NCBI GenBank assembly: GCA_963827855.1
Contig: CAWHBY010000002.1
Location: 1,364,001-1,428,000, forward strand
Reading direction: 5' to 3'
From: DTPU01 sp963827855
Lineage (GTDB): Bacteria > Planctomycetota > Phycisphaerae > Sedimentisphaerales > Anaerobacaceae
Length of the DNA: 64,000 nt
Shown: positions 37,955 through 49,300 of the stretch, in pieces
How the letters are laid out: each line of letters begins with the position of its first letter
Position numbering within the stretch: position 1 is the stretch's first letter
The notes under the pieces: model-generated
Database searches by the model: none
Told to the model about the DNA's origin: nothing
What the model saw: the letters and a program-made list of their open reading frames with translations, nothing else
Program-made: the position numbers and the translations under genes

Positions 37955-40900
37955 CGTGCCCGCGCCGAAGCGCCGACGGCCAGGGCCCGGATGATCTCCG
38001 AGGACTCCGCCTCCACCAGGACGTTGCCGCCCGAGGTGACCGTCGAGTGGTCGATCACCGCGGTCAGGTGGTTGGTGATGGCGTTCGCCGCGGCCGCGCC
38101 GCCCACGGCCGCCGTGCCTGCGCCAGCGGCGCCGACCGAGACCGCCAGGATCGAGGATGAGTCGATGGCCGTGACCGTGACGTCGCTGAAGGCGTTGATC
38201 ACCGAGCCCGCCAGGATCTCGGCCACCAGGGTGTTGTGGATGACGTTCATCGACAGGCTCACGCCCACCGCCGCCTGGCCCGAGGAGCCTGCGCCGCCGA
38301 CGGTGAGGTTGATCATCGTGGAGCTGTTGAGGTCGGGCAGATCGATCCCTGAGGTCCCCAGGCCGACCGTCGACAGGTCCGCCGCGGTCGCCGGAGGCGC
38401 GATCCCCGCCGTGACGCTGACCTTGCCGGCCCTGGAGGTGAGGCTCGATCCGTCAATGATCGCCCGGATCAGGTTCTCTTCATAGATGCTGGAGGCCGCC
38501 ACGCCCACCGCCGCGGTCTTCGATCCCGCGAAGCCGCCCGCGACCACCACGTTGGTGGTCGTGTCGTGGCCGGAGACGCCGATGTCGCCCGCGGCGGTGA
38601 TCGTCGAGTCCAGAACCTCGGCCTCGACCGTGTTGGAGACCACGTTGATGGCCACTGCGCCACCCAGCGCAAACTTGTCACCGCCCGCGCCGCCGATCGT
38701 GACGCTGACCAGGACCTCCTGGGCCTCACTGGATGCCGTCACGGTCGAGCCGGTCGAGACGAGCGTCGAGCCATCCACCGTGCAGGTGACGCTATTGAGG
38801 ACGAGCTCGATGCCGACCGCGGCGCCCACCGCCGCCTGCTCCGTGGAGATCGCGATGCCGCCGCCGAGGCCCACGCCGACCTCCAGGTCCTCGGACTTCA
38901 GGGCGATGGCCCCCGAGGTCTGCAGGGTGCTGTCCACCACGCGGCTGTCGATCGTGTTGATGAAGAGGTTGAGGCCGATGGACCCGGCGATGGCCAGCTT
39001 CTTCGAGCCTGCGCCGGCCACGGCGAGAGAGACCACGATGCCTCTCTCCTTGGCGGTCTGGCTGTACCCGCCCGAGGTCGTGCTCAGCGACGAGCCTTCG
39101 ACGGCCGACCGGATCAGGTTGTCGAGCACGTTGACCGCAATGGCCGCGCCCAGGCCCAGGTTCTTGCCGTACGCGAACGCGCCCGCGAACGAGTACACGG
39201 AGGTCTTGTCCTCTGCAGACAGCGTGACGTCGCCGCTGGAGTCCGCCGTCGTGGAGCTGTTGAGGATGTTGGCCTCGACGGTGTTGTGGGCGTAGTTGAT
39301 GGAGACGGTCCCAGCCCCTGCGTAACCGCCCTCGGCGTACTTGGACCCCTGGGCGATGCCGATCGAGCCCGTGACCGAGACGATCAGGTCGTTGCACGTG
39401 GCCAGGACCTGGAGGTCGCCTGTGTGCCTGAGCCCGACCACGTTCAGGATCTGGGCCCGCACCGTGTTGGCCGAATACGCGAAGCCGAAGCCGATGCCCA
39501 CGCCCGCCTTGCTGCCGAATCCGCCTGCGCCGGCGATCGCGATCAGGTTGGTGTGGTCGTCGGCACTCAGCGTGACGGGACCCGTGATCAGGCCCGTGGT
39601 GTTCTGCAGCAGGGCCTCGACCGTGTACATCGTCACATTGACGCCCACCGCGCCGCCGACGCCGATCGCCTTGTCGCCCACCGCGATGCCGAAGCCGGCC
39701 GTGAGGGAGATCGTCCAGCCCTTGCGGGTCGCCGCGACATCGAGGCCAGCCGCGATGAGGCGGGTCGCCCCATCCACGTACGCCTGGGTGTCGCCCATCA
39801 GGACGTTCACGCCGAACGCACCCGCGATCCCCACGCTCGTCTGCATGCCCGAGGTCTTGGCGTACGACACCGCGCCCGCCAGGGAGGCCACGGTCGTGGT
39901 GTTGCGGGCGTCCAGAGAGAGCCCGCCGCCCGAGATCGTGACCACGCCGCTGTTGAGCACATAGGCCAGGGCGTCGTCATCGACCACATCGACCGCGACG
40001 GAACCGGAGATCGCAACCCCCGCCTTCGGCATCGAGTAGCCGGTGACGTTCGACGGGATGCCGCCGGTGTCCTCGCCCTTGTCCTTCTTCTTGAGCAGGC
40101 CCTTCACCGCGCTGACCAGGCCCTTGAAGAAGCTCTGGTCCTTGGGCTGGCTCTTGTCGGGCTGCGTCTGGGCCTTCGAGCTCCCATCCGCCACGCTGCC
40201 TGCAGCCGCGAAGTCGCCGATGAAGCCGCTGTTCTTGGCCCGCACCAGGACGCTGCCGCCGGAGTTCACATAGCCCTTGGCCATGGTGGCGGGTTCGCCT
40301 TCCAGGTCGCCGATCACGGCCTGGGTCTTCCGCAGGACCACCGCCGTGCCTATCGATGCACCGATGCCGATGCTGTCGCTGACCGAGACGCCGCCCACCA
40401 CACTGACGATGATCGTGTTGTCGTCCGCCCTGACCACGAGCGAGCCGTTGTCTTCGGGGTCCGTCACCGCGGGATCGAAGACCAGGGCGGAGCCGATCTC
40501 GAGGGTCGCGCCGCTGGCGATCTGGGCCGTGGTGTCGTTCTGCACGATGTTCAGGATCACCGCGCCGTTGAAGCCGACGTTGCCCGACTCGCCGCCAGAG
40601 GCGCCGATGTCGATCGACAGGACATGCGTCTCGGCGTCGACGTAGAGGCTGTCGGCGTGGAGCAGGACACCGTCGGCGATCTTGGCCACGGCAGCGTCAT
40701 CGAAGCGGCAGGCCACGATCGTGACGCCGACAGCGCCCTTCTCGTCCAGCTTCGTCTTGGTGCCCAGCCCGGGCTTCTGGATGAAGCTGTCCCACCACTT
40801 CGTGGTCTTCTCCCAGCTCGTCTTCTTGATGGGAGACCCGATCACGCTGAAGACGGAGAAGCCCTTGATCTTCCCCCAGGGCTTGTCCGCTGCGAGTTGA

Positions 40901-43900
40901 AGACCGGGGATACCGACGTTGCCGCCGAGGTTCAGGGTCTCGTTATGGTTGATGGCCTTGACCGTCACGACCTTGCCCGTGCCGGTGTGGCTCTTCTGAT
41001 TGATCTGGGCGTGGTCCAGGATGACCGCCTCGGCGTCCTGCTTGAGGTTCAGGAACGTGATCGCTCCGGCGATCGCCAGCGTCGCGCCGTCGGCCGTGGC
41101 CACGGTCATCGAGTTGGAAAGCCAGTTCGCCAGGCCGAAGTCGCCGCTGAGATAGGAGCTCAGGGTCTGGATGAACGCCCAGAGCCGGTCCGTGGCGAGG
41201 CTGACTGCCTCCCACTGGGCCTCGTCGCTGAAGTCCTCGGTGGCCAAGGTGATGTCCTTCGGCATCAGGCCCTTGTACTCGTACCAGGTGCCCACGTCGC
41301 CGCCAGCCGTGTGGTTGCTGCGAACCTCGACCGTGTCGCCGGTGTAGACCCGGACGTTCTGCTCTTCGTTGTCGGTCGTGTAGGTGGCGTCCTGGGTGAA
41401 CGGGTCGACCAGGTTCTTGAACCAGGAGAAGACGTAGTTGTTGAGCGTCTCCGCGTCCAAGGTCAGCGCCCCGCCGGCATCGACCTTGGCGTACTTGCCG
41501 ATGAGGGACGACGTCACGTTGTGGTAGATGCCGACCGAGACGGCCAACGAGCCGGAGAACACGCTGGCGCTGTACTCGGGCTTCTCGACGTCCGGGTTGG
41601 ACGTGGCTTGGGAGCCGGCGGAGATCCACGGCTGGCTCTCCACCGCGGTGTAGATCGAGATGTCGCCAGCCGCGTCGACCTCGCCGTTCTGGTGGTCGCC
41701 GTCCTCGTCGTTGTCGCCGATCCGGGCATGGGTCCGGTTGGTATCGACCACGACCGTGATGGCGCCCGCCAGGTCGAACGACGACGTGTCCGTGGGCGTG
41801 CTGGTGTCGGGCGGGCCCTTGGAAAACTTCGCCTTCAGCTTCGGCAGGAGGACTCCCTGGATGAAGTTGGAGGCGGGCGAGGTGATCATGGCCTTGGTGT
41901 CGTCCAGCATGTCGCCCTTGGAGTTGCTCCCGGTCCCCGCCTGCGACATCGTGCCGACCTGGATCGAGGGGATCACGAAGGTCTTGTAGACGGGTACCAT
42001 CTCCTGGACCATGGTGGCCGAGACCTCCACGTCGCCAGCCACGGTCGCAGTGCCGTCCAGAAAGGCGTTGGTGTCGCCGTCTTCGATGGAGATCGCGACC
42101 GCGATCCCGACCACGCCGTCCTTTCCGGAAGGCGACCGGGACATCACGCGGGTCCGCTCGACCGTCTGGCCCGTCACAAAGAGGTTGCCGCCCACGCTGA
42201 GCACCGCGTCATCGGTCACGTGGGCATTCACGTCGGAGAGGATGATTCCCAGGCCCAGGCCCATGGCGACGCCCTTGATCGCGGTGTTGTCGTTGAGGCA
42301 GTCCATCCAGTGGTCGGACGTGGCCTTGACCAGCATGTCCTTGGCGGTCGTGACCTGGCCGGCCACGTTGACGGTGGCTTTCGCCTTGATGACACCCACC
42401 GCAAAGCCGCCCACGATGGAGGCCAGGGGCGAGGCCTGGATCTTGCCGAAGGTGCTGGCGTACGCGATGAGGTTGCGGGCGTCGACCTGGGTGCCCGTCT
42501 GGAGGTCGATTGTCGCGTAGACCTGCTCATAGGACAGGGTGCATTCGAAGGTCAGCAACCCTTCCAGCACGTTGCCGATCGCGTTCAAAATCGTGCCCCC
42601 AAGGCCCTTGGTGGCGAAGATCTGGCGGTTGTCCGCAGTGGCGAGGAGGGTGACGTCCCTGCCCTTGATCTGGGCGCCGGTGGACAGGACGAAGTCGACG
42701 TCCGAGATGTCGATGTCCAACCCGGGCGTCCAGATGGAGGTGTCGTCGATCGCGCTGACCGAGATGTCGCCCGACGTGTCGACGTTCGAACCCTGGGCGA
42801 GCAGCTTGGCGTTCGTGCCCAGCGTGATCGTGTGTCCGTTCAGGGTCATGCTGCCGGCGGTCCCTCCGGCCTTGCTCGTGGAGACCGTGACCGAGTTGTT
42901 GATCGTGATTGTCTCGGCCTGGATGCTCAGGTTGTGGCCGTTCAGGGCCAGATCACTGTAGATGACGATGCTGTCTGCGCCATCCGTGCTGTGGAGGCTT
43001 CCGCCGTCGAGCGTGAGATCCGCGTCGAAGGTATCGATCGCGGACACCGTATCGTCGGGCTTCTGGCCGACGTGGATGTACTCGTTGCTTCCCTGTGCAT
43101 TGAAGCCGGTGTTGATGGTCAGAGAGACGGTGGGGTCCCAGATCACGACCGAGTTGGACCGGACGGCCGCGGTCGCGCCCGCCGGAGCGGCGACGGAGGC
43201 GGCGAAGTAGTCGCCCGAGTCGCTGGTCACGAAGATCGTCTCGCCCACCACGCCCGCGGTGTACAGCCCTGCCGCATCCACATTGATCGCGTGGACAAGG
43301 CCGGCCACCATCAGGCCGATCTCCGCGAACGGGCCGGACACCGTGTAGGTGACGGTCCCTGCCATGCCGGTCAGGCTGATCTGCCACTGGCCCGCCGCGG
43401 TGGCGTCACCGAAGAAGAAGGCGGTCACGATGACGTGCTGGTTGTCCATGATGGCGATCTGCCCGGCTGCAGGCCGGAAGACGTGGATCTTGTTGGCGGT
43501 GGCCGCCTGGGCGTCGAAGACGAAGTTGTCCACGGCCGGCATGCCGTTCACGAGTTCGTTGCTCGTGCTGAAGCTCAGCGTGCCGTAGTGTCCGGTCCCC
43601 AGGTTCACGACATCGGTGCCCTCTCCGCCCACGACCGTGAGGCTCCCGGCGAAGGTGGCCAGCGACGAGGAGTCGATCGTGTCGTCCCCTGCCCCTCCGT
43701 TGATCGTCAGGGACCCGGCCTCGCCGGGATCGTCGAGGGTGACCGTGCCGAAGGTCGGGGAGGTCAGGGTGTAGCGGCCCGTGGAGGCGGCCAGGACGAT
43801 CTCGTCGTCATCGGCCGTGGCGTCCACGATGAGGTTCTTGCCGCTCTCGGTGTTGGAGGTGGTGAAGACCGTCGCATCGTTGAGCTTCACGTCGCTGGCG

Positions 43901-46371
43901 CCGAACTTCACGTCCTGGGCCAGGGTGCTCGCCGATATCTCGAAAAAGACGCGGTCAGTGCCCGCGCCGCCGTCGATCGCCAGGGAGGCGGTCAGGGTCA
44001 GGCCGCCCAGGTGGAAGGTGTCGTCGCCCGCGTCGCCTTGAAGGGTGAGCGATCCCGATGGCCTGGCAAAGACCACGGGCATGAACCCGTCGTCGTCGCT
44101 GTCCAGAGTCAGGATCCCGGCGGACTGGCTCACCTGCAGGTCATCATCCAGGTTCGTCCCCCTGTAGGTCCGGTTCACGGCCGTCGATTCGTCGGTGACC
44201 GAGTCCATGCTGAGGAACGTGAAGGTGCTGCCGTCCAGGCTGATCCTTCCGCTGCCGGGGTCGATCACGGCGTCGATCACGCCGGTCACCGTGATGACGA
44301 GGGAAACGCTGAAGGTCGCCCCGCTCGTGTTCGTCAGGAAGAGGGTGTCGCCGTCAAGGCCCGCGACGAACTTCGCAGGTGAGCTCTGGTTCAGCAGGAC
44401 CACCAGACCGGACGCCACGTCGCTGAGGGTCGTTCCGGTCTTCGCGACATCAAAGCGGTAGTAGCTGGTCTGGCTGCTCTGGGTGAGGGTGACGGTCCAC
44501 TGCTCGTTCTCTGCCGCGGTCCCGGTCAGGTGGATGACCTTGGTCGTGGCGGCCGTGGCCACGACGGCCTCGCACCCGGTCGGCGCCGTGGCCGTGGCCG
44601 TGAAGGACGTCCCGGCCGCGCTGACAATCACGAGGGTCTCGTCCTCCACTGCGGCCATGATCCCGCTGGCCGCATGGGCGTTGATGTCCTCGGCGAGGGC
44701 CGCAGCAATGTCGGACAGGGTCGTCTCCGTACTGGAGACCGTGAACGTATGGGTCGTGGTCGTGCTTCCGGTGACCGCGAGCGTCACCTGCCAGGCGCCC
44801 CCCACCTCGATCTTGTTGCCGCCGAAGACCACCGTGGCCGTCGGGGCGCTGCTCGACACGGCCGTGGTCGGCACGATCTCGAGACTGGTCTCGAAGTCCG
44901 CCCCCGTGCTGCTCGTGATGATGAGCGTGCATCCTTCTGCGCTGGCCCTGTACCGGGTCGGCGAGAGGGCGTTGATCCGGCTCGCCAGGCTGCTGGCCAC
45001 GTCGGCAAGGGTCGTCGTGGTGCCCGAGACGGTGGTGCTGTAGGTCGTCGTGGTGCCGGTGTGATCGTCGGTCAGGACGATCTTCCACTGCTCCTGGTCG
45101 GTGGCGTCGCCGGCCAGGGTCACCGTCGCGGTCCCGACGTAGCTGTAGGCCCTGTACACCACGTTCGTGAAGCTGCCCGACTGGAGGGTGATCGTGTCCC
45201 TTCCAGTGGCATGGTCGTGGCCGTTGCCGGATAGGGTCCCTGTGACGCTGCCGCCCGCCAAGATGAAGGAATCGTCGTACGGCGCGGTTCCAGTCAGGTT
45301 CTCGAAGCTCGAGAAGCTGATGCCATTGACGTCGCCGGAGTTCAGAGCCGTGATGTTCCAGGTGCTGTCCTTCATGGGGCCGACGAGCGTGTCGTAGGCA
45401 GAGCCGCCGCCCGTGATCTTCTGGATCCCGTTGATGGCCGTGGTGCCTGTGGCATGGCCCACGCCGACATGGGTCGTGAACACGCCGTTGACGTACCCCG
45501 TCTCCACGACGTCCATCTTCCAGAGGTTGACTGTGACCGCGCTCTTGTACGCGGAGTAGTCGAGGGTGTTGATCTTGCCCGCGCCGGAACCGCCCTGGAT
45601 CCAGCCGTTGAAGGCGGCGCCCTCCTCGAAGACGAAGGCGTTGTTGCCTTGTCCGCCGATGAGGCCCTCGATCCCGGCGGAGCTGCCCACGGTGTTGGTG
45701 CCGTCCGTGACCGAGACCGTGCCGTCGTCGTGGATCGTGAAGGTCAGGTCGCTCGTCACTGCGGAGAAGTCCAGGACGTCCTCGTCCAGGCTGCCTCCAT
45801 CGGTGACGGTGATGCTGCCCCAGCCGTTGTGGAACACGAACTGGTCGTCCACGCTGCCGCCGGTCACGTTCTCGAAGCCCGCCACACTGGCCTGGTTCGC
45901 GCCGCTCTCGCTCTCGACCGAGAAGCCGGTGATGAGCTGGACCTGCCAGACCTCGCCGCTCACGGCGGAGCCGTCCAGCCTGATGGAGGCATAGGCGATG
46001 CCGGCCGTGGCGATGGGCGTCACCGTGCCTATGCCGCTGGCGGGATTGGTCATGACCGCCAGGAAGGCGTTGTCGCTGGAGATCGAGAGGGTCCTGCCGC
46101 TTGCATTGGCCGCGTATACGCCGCCCGCGGTAATCGCGGCGGCCAGGCCCGTGGCGACGTCGTTCACCGACAGCCCGGAACTGGGAACGGTGTAGGTGTA
46201 GGTGAGGACCTGGCGATGGAAATCGAAGGTCAGGGATTTGTGGACGCCGGAGAAGTCCAGGGTGTCGCTGTCCGTGGTCGTGCCGTCCACGACCGTGTCC
46301 GAGCCCCAATGGGTGCGGAACACGAAGGTGTCGTTCTGAATCGAGCCCGTGAGGCCGTCGTTGCCTGCGCC
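37906..46371 (-). CDS. Giant adhesin, second segment (about 2,800 residues)
   Basis: Genuine sequence runs from about 46371 ('GAGNDGLTGS') to about 37966; the last ~20 codons are out of frame. The first third has RTX-like and Flagellin-hook-like pieces ('TVSGTTTTLADVASSLASRINALSP'). The rest is LktA-like strands ('AGAGSKKLAIAGSIGLNLFINTIDSRVVDS'). A more charged stretch (about 40.7-42.0 kb; 'KTSWEKTTKWWDSFIQKPGLG', 'SKGPPDTSTPTDTSS') interrupts the repeats and could be a separate folded domain. No catalytic motif recognised. Confidence 0.85.
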   Translation of the reverse strand, partial: GAGNDGLTGSIQNDTFVFRTHWGSDTVVDGTTTDSDTLDFSGVHKSLTFDFHRQVLTYTYTVPSSGLSVNDVATGLAAAITAGGVYAANASGRTLSISSDNAFLAVMTNPASGIGTVTPIATAGIAYASIRLDGSAVSGEVWQVQLITGFSVESESGANQASVAGFENVTGGSVDDQFVFHNGWGSITVTDGGSLDEDVLDFSAVTSDLTFTIHDDGTVSVTDGTNTVGSSAGIEGLIGGQGNNAFVFEEGAAFNGWIQGGSGAGKINTLDYSAYKSAVTVNLWKMDVVETGYVNGVFTTHVGVGHATGTTAINGIQKITGGGSAYDTLVGPMKDSTWNITALNSGDVNGISFSSFENLTGTAPYDDSFILAGGSVTGTLSGNGHDHATGRDTITLQSGSFTNVVYRAYSYVGTATVTLAGDATDQEQWKIVLTDDHTGTTTTYSTTVSGTTTTLADVASSLASRINALSPTRYRASAEGCTLIITSSTGADFETSLEIVPTTAVSSSAPTATVVFGGNKIEVGGAWQVTLAVTGSTTTTHTFTVSSTETTLSDIAAALAEDINAHAASGIMAAVEDETLVIVSAAGTSFTATATAPTGCEAVVATAATTKVIHLTGTAAENEQWTVTLTQSSQTSYYRFDVAKTGTTLSDVASGLVVLLNQSSPAKFVAGLDGDTLFLTNTSGATFSVSLVITVTGVIDAVIDPGSGRISLDGSTFTFLSMDSVTDESTAVNRTYRGTNLDDDLQVSQSAGILTLDSDDDGFMPVVFARPSGSLTLQGDAGDDTFHLGGLTLTASLAIDGGAGTDRVFFEISASTLAQDVKFGASDVKLNDATVFTTSNTESGKNLIVDATADDDEIVLAASTGRYTLTSPTFGTVTLDDPGEAGSLTINGGAGDDTIDSSSLATFAGSLTVVGGEGTDVVNLGTGHYGTLSFSTSNELVNGMPAVDNFVFDAQAATANKIHVFRPAAGQIAIMDNQHVIVTAFFFGDATAAGQWQISLTGMAGTVTYTVSGPFAEIGLMVAGLVHAINVDAAGLYTAGVVGETIFVTSDSGDYFAASVAAPAGATAAVRSNSVVIWDPTVSLTINTGFNAQGSNEYIHVGQKPDDTVSAIDTFDADLTLDGGSLHSTDGADSIVIYSDLALNGHNLSIQAETITINNSVTVSTSKAGGTAGSMTLNGHTITLGTNAKLLAQGSNVDTSGDISVSAIDDTSIWTPGLDIDISDVDFVLSTGAQIKGRDVTLLATADNRQIFATKGLGGTILNAIGNVLEGLLTFECTLSYEQVYATIDLQTGTQVDARNLIAYASTFGKIQASPLASIVGGFAVGVIKAKATVNVAGQVTTAKDMLVKATSDHWMDCLNDNTAIKGVAMGLGLGIILSDVNAHVTDDAVLSVGGNLFVTGQTVERTRVMSRSPSGKDGVVGIAVAISIEDGDTNAFLDGTATVAGDVEVSATMVQEMVPVYKTFVIPSIQVGTMSQAGTGSNSKGDMLDDTKAMITSPASNFIQGVLLPKLKAKFSKGPPDTSTPTDTSSFDLAGAITVVVDTNRTHARIGDNDEDGDHQNGEVDAAGDISIYTAVESQPWISAGSQATSNPDVEKPEYSASVFSGSLAVSVGIYHNVTSSLIGKYAKVDAGGALTLDAETLNNYVFSWFKNLVDPFTQDATYTTDNEEQNVRVYTGDTVEVRSNHTAGGDVGTWYEYKGLMPKDITLATEDFSDEAQWEAVSLATDRLWAFIQTLSSYLSGDFGLANWLSNSMTVATADGATLAIAGAITFLNLKQDAEAVILDHAQINQKSHTGTGKVVTVKAINHNETLNLGGNVGIPGLQLAADKPWGKIKGFSVFSVIGSPIKKTSWEKTTKWWDSFIQKPGLGTKTKLDEKGAVGVTIVACRFDDAAVAKIADGVLLHADSLYVDAETHVLSIDIGASGGESGNVGFNGAVILNIVQNDTTAQIASGATLEIGSALVFDPAVTDPEDNGSLVVRADDNTIIVSVVGGVSVSDSIGIGASIGTAVVLRKTQAVIGDLEGEPATMAKGYVNSGGSVLVRAKNSGFIGDFAAAGSVADGSSKAQTQPDKSQPKDQSFFKGLVSAVKGLLKKKDKGEDTGGIPSNVTGYSMPKAGVAISGSVAVDVVDDDALAYVLNSGVVTISGGGLSLDARNTTTVASLAGAVSYAKTSGMQTSVGIAGAFGVNVLMGDTQAYVDGATRLIAAGLDVAATRKGWTISLTAGFGIAVGDKAIGVGGAVGVNVTMYTVEALLQNTTGLITGPVTLSADDHTNLIAIAGAGGFGSKAGVGIGFGFAYSANTVRAQILNVVGLRHTGDLQVLATCNDLIVSVTGSIGIAQGSKYAEGGYAGAGTVSINYAHNTVEANILNSSTTADSSGDVTLSAEDKTSVYSFAGAFAYGKNLGLGAAIAVNVLDNLIRSAVEGSSLSTTSGGYSQTAKERGIVVSLAVAGAGSKKLAIAGSIGLNLFINTIDSRVVDSTLQTSGAIALKSEDLEVGVGLGGGIAISTEQAAVGAAVGIELVLNSVTCTVDGSTLVSTGSTVTASSEAQEVLVSVTIGGAGGDKFALGGAVAINVVSNTVEAEVLDSTITAAGDIGVSGHDTTTNVVVAGGFAGSKTAAVGVAASSIYEENLIRAIIDGSSLTSRAGKVSVTAGIAPPATAADLSTVGLGTSGIDLPDLNSSTMINLTVGGAGSSGQAAVGVSLSMNVIHNTLVAEILAGSVINAFSDVTVTAIDSSSILAVSVGAAGAGTAAVGGAAAANAITNHLTAVIDHSTVTSGGNVLVEAESSEIIRALAVGASARARWRWASPHSATPSPIQ

Positions 46372-49300
46372 AGGATCGCCTTCTCGACGTTGGCGGCGCC
46401 GGTGATTCCCGGCAGCGTCCCGCCGACGGTCCACTGCATGCCGGCGGTGTAGCTGGAGTAATCGAGGGTGTCCACGCCGCCGCCCGCCAGCTCGGTGATC
46501 GTCTCGGTACCGCCGTCTGCGGTGATCACGTAGGTGTCGTCGCCCGAGCCGCCCACCAGGGTGTCATTCGCCTGGCCGCCGGCGAGCGTGTCGTTGCCGT
46601 CCCTGCCCTCCAGGCGGTTGGCGTTGGCGTCGCCCGTCAGGGTGTCGCCAGCCGAGCCGCCGGTCACGTCCACGAAGTGGCTGATCGTGGTCGTGGTCCC
46701 AGAGGCCTGGGCAGTACCTGCAGCCAGGTCCACGACCACCGCGGCCACGTACTGGGAGAAGTCGAGCGTGTTCGTGCCGCCGGTCCCGCCGTCGAGGGCT
46801 CCGTCGAACCTCGCCCCGTTCTCGAACTTGAAGACGTCGCTGCCGCTGCCGGCGATGATCGCATCGATGCCCTCTGCATCCTCGAGGGTGTTGGCCCCGG
46901 CCGTGACCGTGACCTTGCCGTCGGCCTGGATCGTGATCGTCAGGTCGGACGTCACGCCGGAGAAGTCCAGCGTGTCGGTGCCCGTGGTCCCGTCGTCCTC
47001 GATCGTGTCCGTGCCCCACCCCTCCGTGAACCGGTAGGTGTCCGACCCGTCGCGGCCGCTGAACCGGTTGTTGCCGCTGGTGCCGATGAACACGTCATCA
47101 GCCGATCCGCCCACCGCGTTCTGGACGTTCGTGAACGTGGTGTCCACGGCCGATCCCAGGATGGCCGTGCCTGTCAGCGTGCCGCCGGTTCCGGTCCCGG
47201 CGATGCCCAGGTCCTCGGCCGCAGAGCAGCCGTTCAGGCTGGCGATCGTGAGGGTGCTTCCGGTCGAGTCGATGATGTTGATGCCGTCGCCATCCGCGTT
47301 GATGGCAGCCGTCAGCCGGCTGTCTGCAGCCTGGATGGCGGCCAAGACCTCGGAGATCGTCGTGGGATTGCCGAGGTTGACCTCCACGCTCGAGACAGCC
47401 GTGCCCTTGGTGAGGGTGATCCGCAGGTCGTTGACGAGCGACTGGCCTTCCAGGAGAGCGCCGCTCCCTGTGGTCGCCAGACCGAGGTCGGTCGCCGCCG
47501 TGGAGCCCGCCAGGTTCGAGCCCGTCAGGTTGCCCGAGCCGGCGGTGGCATCGGTGATCTGGATGGCGTCTCCTGCCTCGTTCAGCTCCGCGTAGATCCG
47601 GGAGTCCGTGGCGTTGATGGCGTCGATCGCCTCACCCACGGTGGTCGCGCCCGCCAGGCTGACCTTCAGGGTGGAGCCGTCGCTGAGGGTCAGGAGCAGG
47701 TCGTGGACCAGGGTCGTGCCGTTCAGGAGGCTCCCCGTGGAGCTCCCCGTCAGACCCAGGTCCGCCGCGGTCGTGGAACCGTTCAGGTTGTCGGCCGTCA
47801 GGTACTCCTCGCCGCCTGCCATGTCGCTGACGTCGATGCCGGTGCCAGCCGCATTGATGACCGCGGTCACCCGGCTGTCTGCCGCCATGATGGCGTCCAG
47901 GACAGCCCCCACGGTCGTTGCGCTGCCGATGTCGACCAGCACTGAAGACCAGTCCGTCAGTGTGATCCGGAGGTCATACGCGGCTGCCCGGCCGTACAGG
48001 ATGCGGCCCGTGCCGGTCCCGACCAGCCCCAGGGAGGCCGCCAGCGTGGAGCTGCCCAGGTCTGCCACCACGAGGTTGCCCAGTCCGCCCGCCATGTCGC
48101 TGATGTCGATGCCGGTGCCGCTGGAGTTGATCGCCGCAGCGAGTCGGCTGTCCGCCTTCTGGATGAGGTCCAGCACCTGGCCCAGGGTAGCCGGGGTGCC
48201 GAGGTCGACGCGGATGGCCTCGCCGGTCGTCAGCGTGATCTGGAGGTCGTCACCCGCATCGAGATCGAAGACCGGGAAGCTGGTGAGCGACGTGGCGGCC
48301 ATCAGCGTAGCGGTGTGGACGCCCAGACCGTTGTTGAGGCTCGACAGGAGCGTGCCCCGGGTAAGGGAAAGGGCGGCCGTATGCACGCCAGAACCGTGGT
48401 TCAGGCTGCTCAGCAGCGTCTCCAGGGTCACCGTGGCCTGCGCAACCCCTGCCCCGTTGTTCAGGTAGCGGACCGGGGTGGTCGTGTTGAGGCCGAGGAC
48501 GGTCGTGCCGCTGAGGGACCCGCCTACAGTGACCGTGCCGGTCGACAGGTCCACCAGCACCGGCGTCCTGTAGTCGGAGAAGTCCACCGTGTTGTTCCCG
48601 CCGGACCCGGCGTCGATCGTGCCGCTGAAGGACGCCCCCCTCTGGAAGACGATCCGGTTGTCGCCTGAGCCGCAGAGGATGGCGTCGATTCCCGCCACGT
48701 GGGTCAGATGGTTTGTGGAGTCTGTCGCTGAGACCGTGCCATCGCTGTGCAGGGTCACCACAACGTCCGTGGTGACCGCGGTCATGTCCAAGGTGTCGCT
48801 GTCCGTGCCTGCGTCGAGGGTGTCGTTGTTCCAGCCGTCCGAGAAGACGAAGGTGTCCGCGCCCGCCCCACCCTCCAGGGTGTCGTGGCCGGCCGCGCCC
48901 GTGAGGGTGTCGGCCCCCGCCCCGCCTCGCAGGATATTGGCCTTTGCATCGCCGGTCAGGGTGTCGTCGCCTGCCCCACCGGTCACGTTGCCGATGTTCG
49001 TGATGCGGGTCGTGCCGGTCGCCGTCCCTCCTGCCAGGTCCACGGCCACCGCCGTGGCGTACGCGGAGTAGTCCAGGCCGTTCTGACCGGACCCGCCGTC
49101 GATCGTCCCTCCGAACGAGGCGCCGTCGCCAAGGACATAGGTGTCCTGACCGCTGCCGCCAGCCAGGGCCTCGACGTTCGTGAACACCAGGCCTGACGAC
49201 CCGCCGACGTTCCCACTACCCGTGCTGGAGATGCTCCAGGTAGTGGCAGCGCTAGGTCCCACGATCCTGTCCGAGTCCTCACCGCCATCGAAGCTGAACG

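Noticed and set aside
38566..44382. A 1,938-codon open frame on the plus strand inside the giant gene, with similar long plus-strand frames at 21705-25064, 28155-30866 and 33527-36574
   Set aside because: Low-complexity products rich in Arg, Asp, Gly, His and Ala, with no family motifs, ribosome sites or starts. They are the expected shadow of GC-rich, repeat-rich coding sequence on the opposite strand.
33505..46385. Programmed ribosomal frameshifting at the three giant-gene junctions
   Set aside because: None of the junctions has an X-XXY-YYZ slippery heptamer with a following stem, and three such events in one gene would be unlikely. Single-base loss is simpler.
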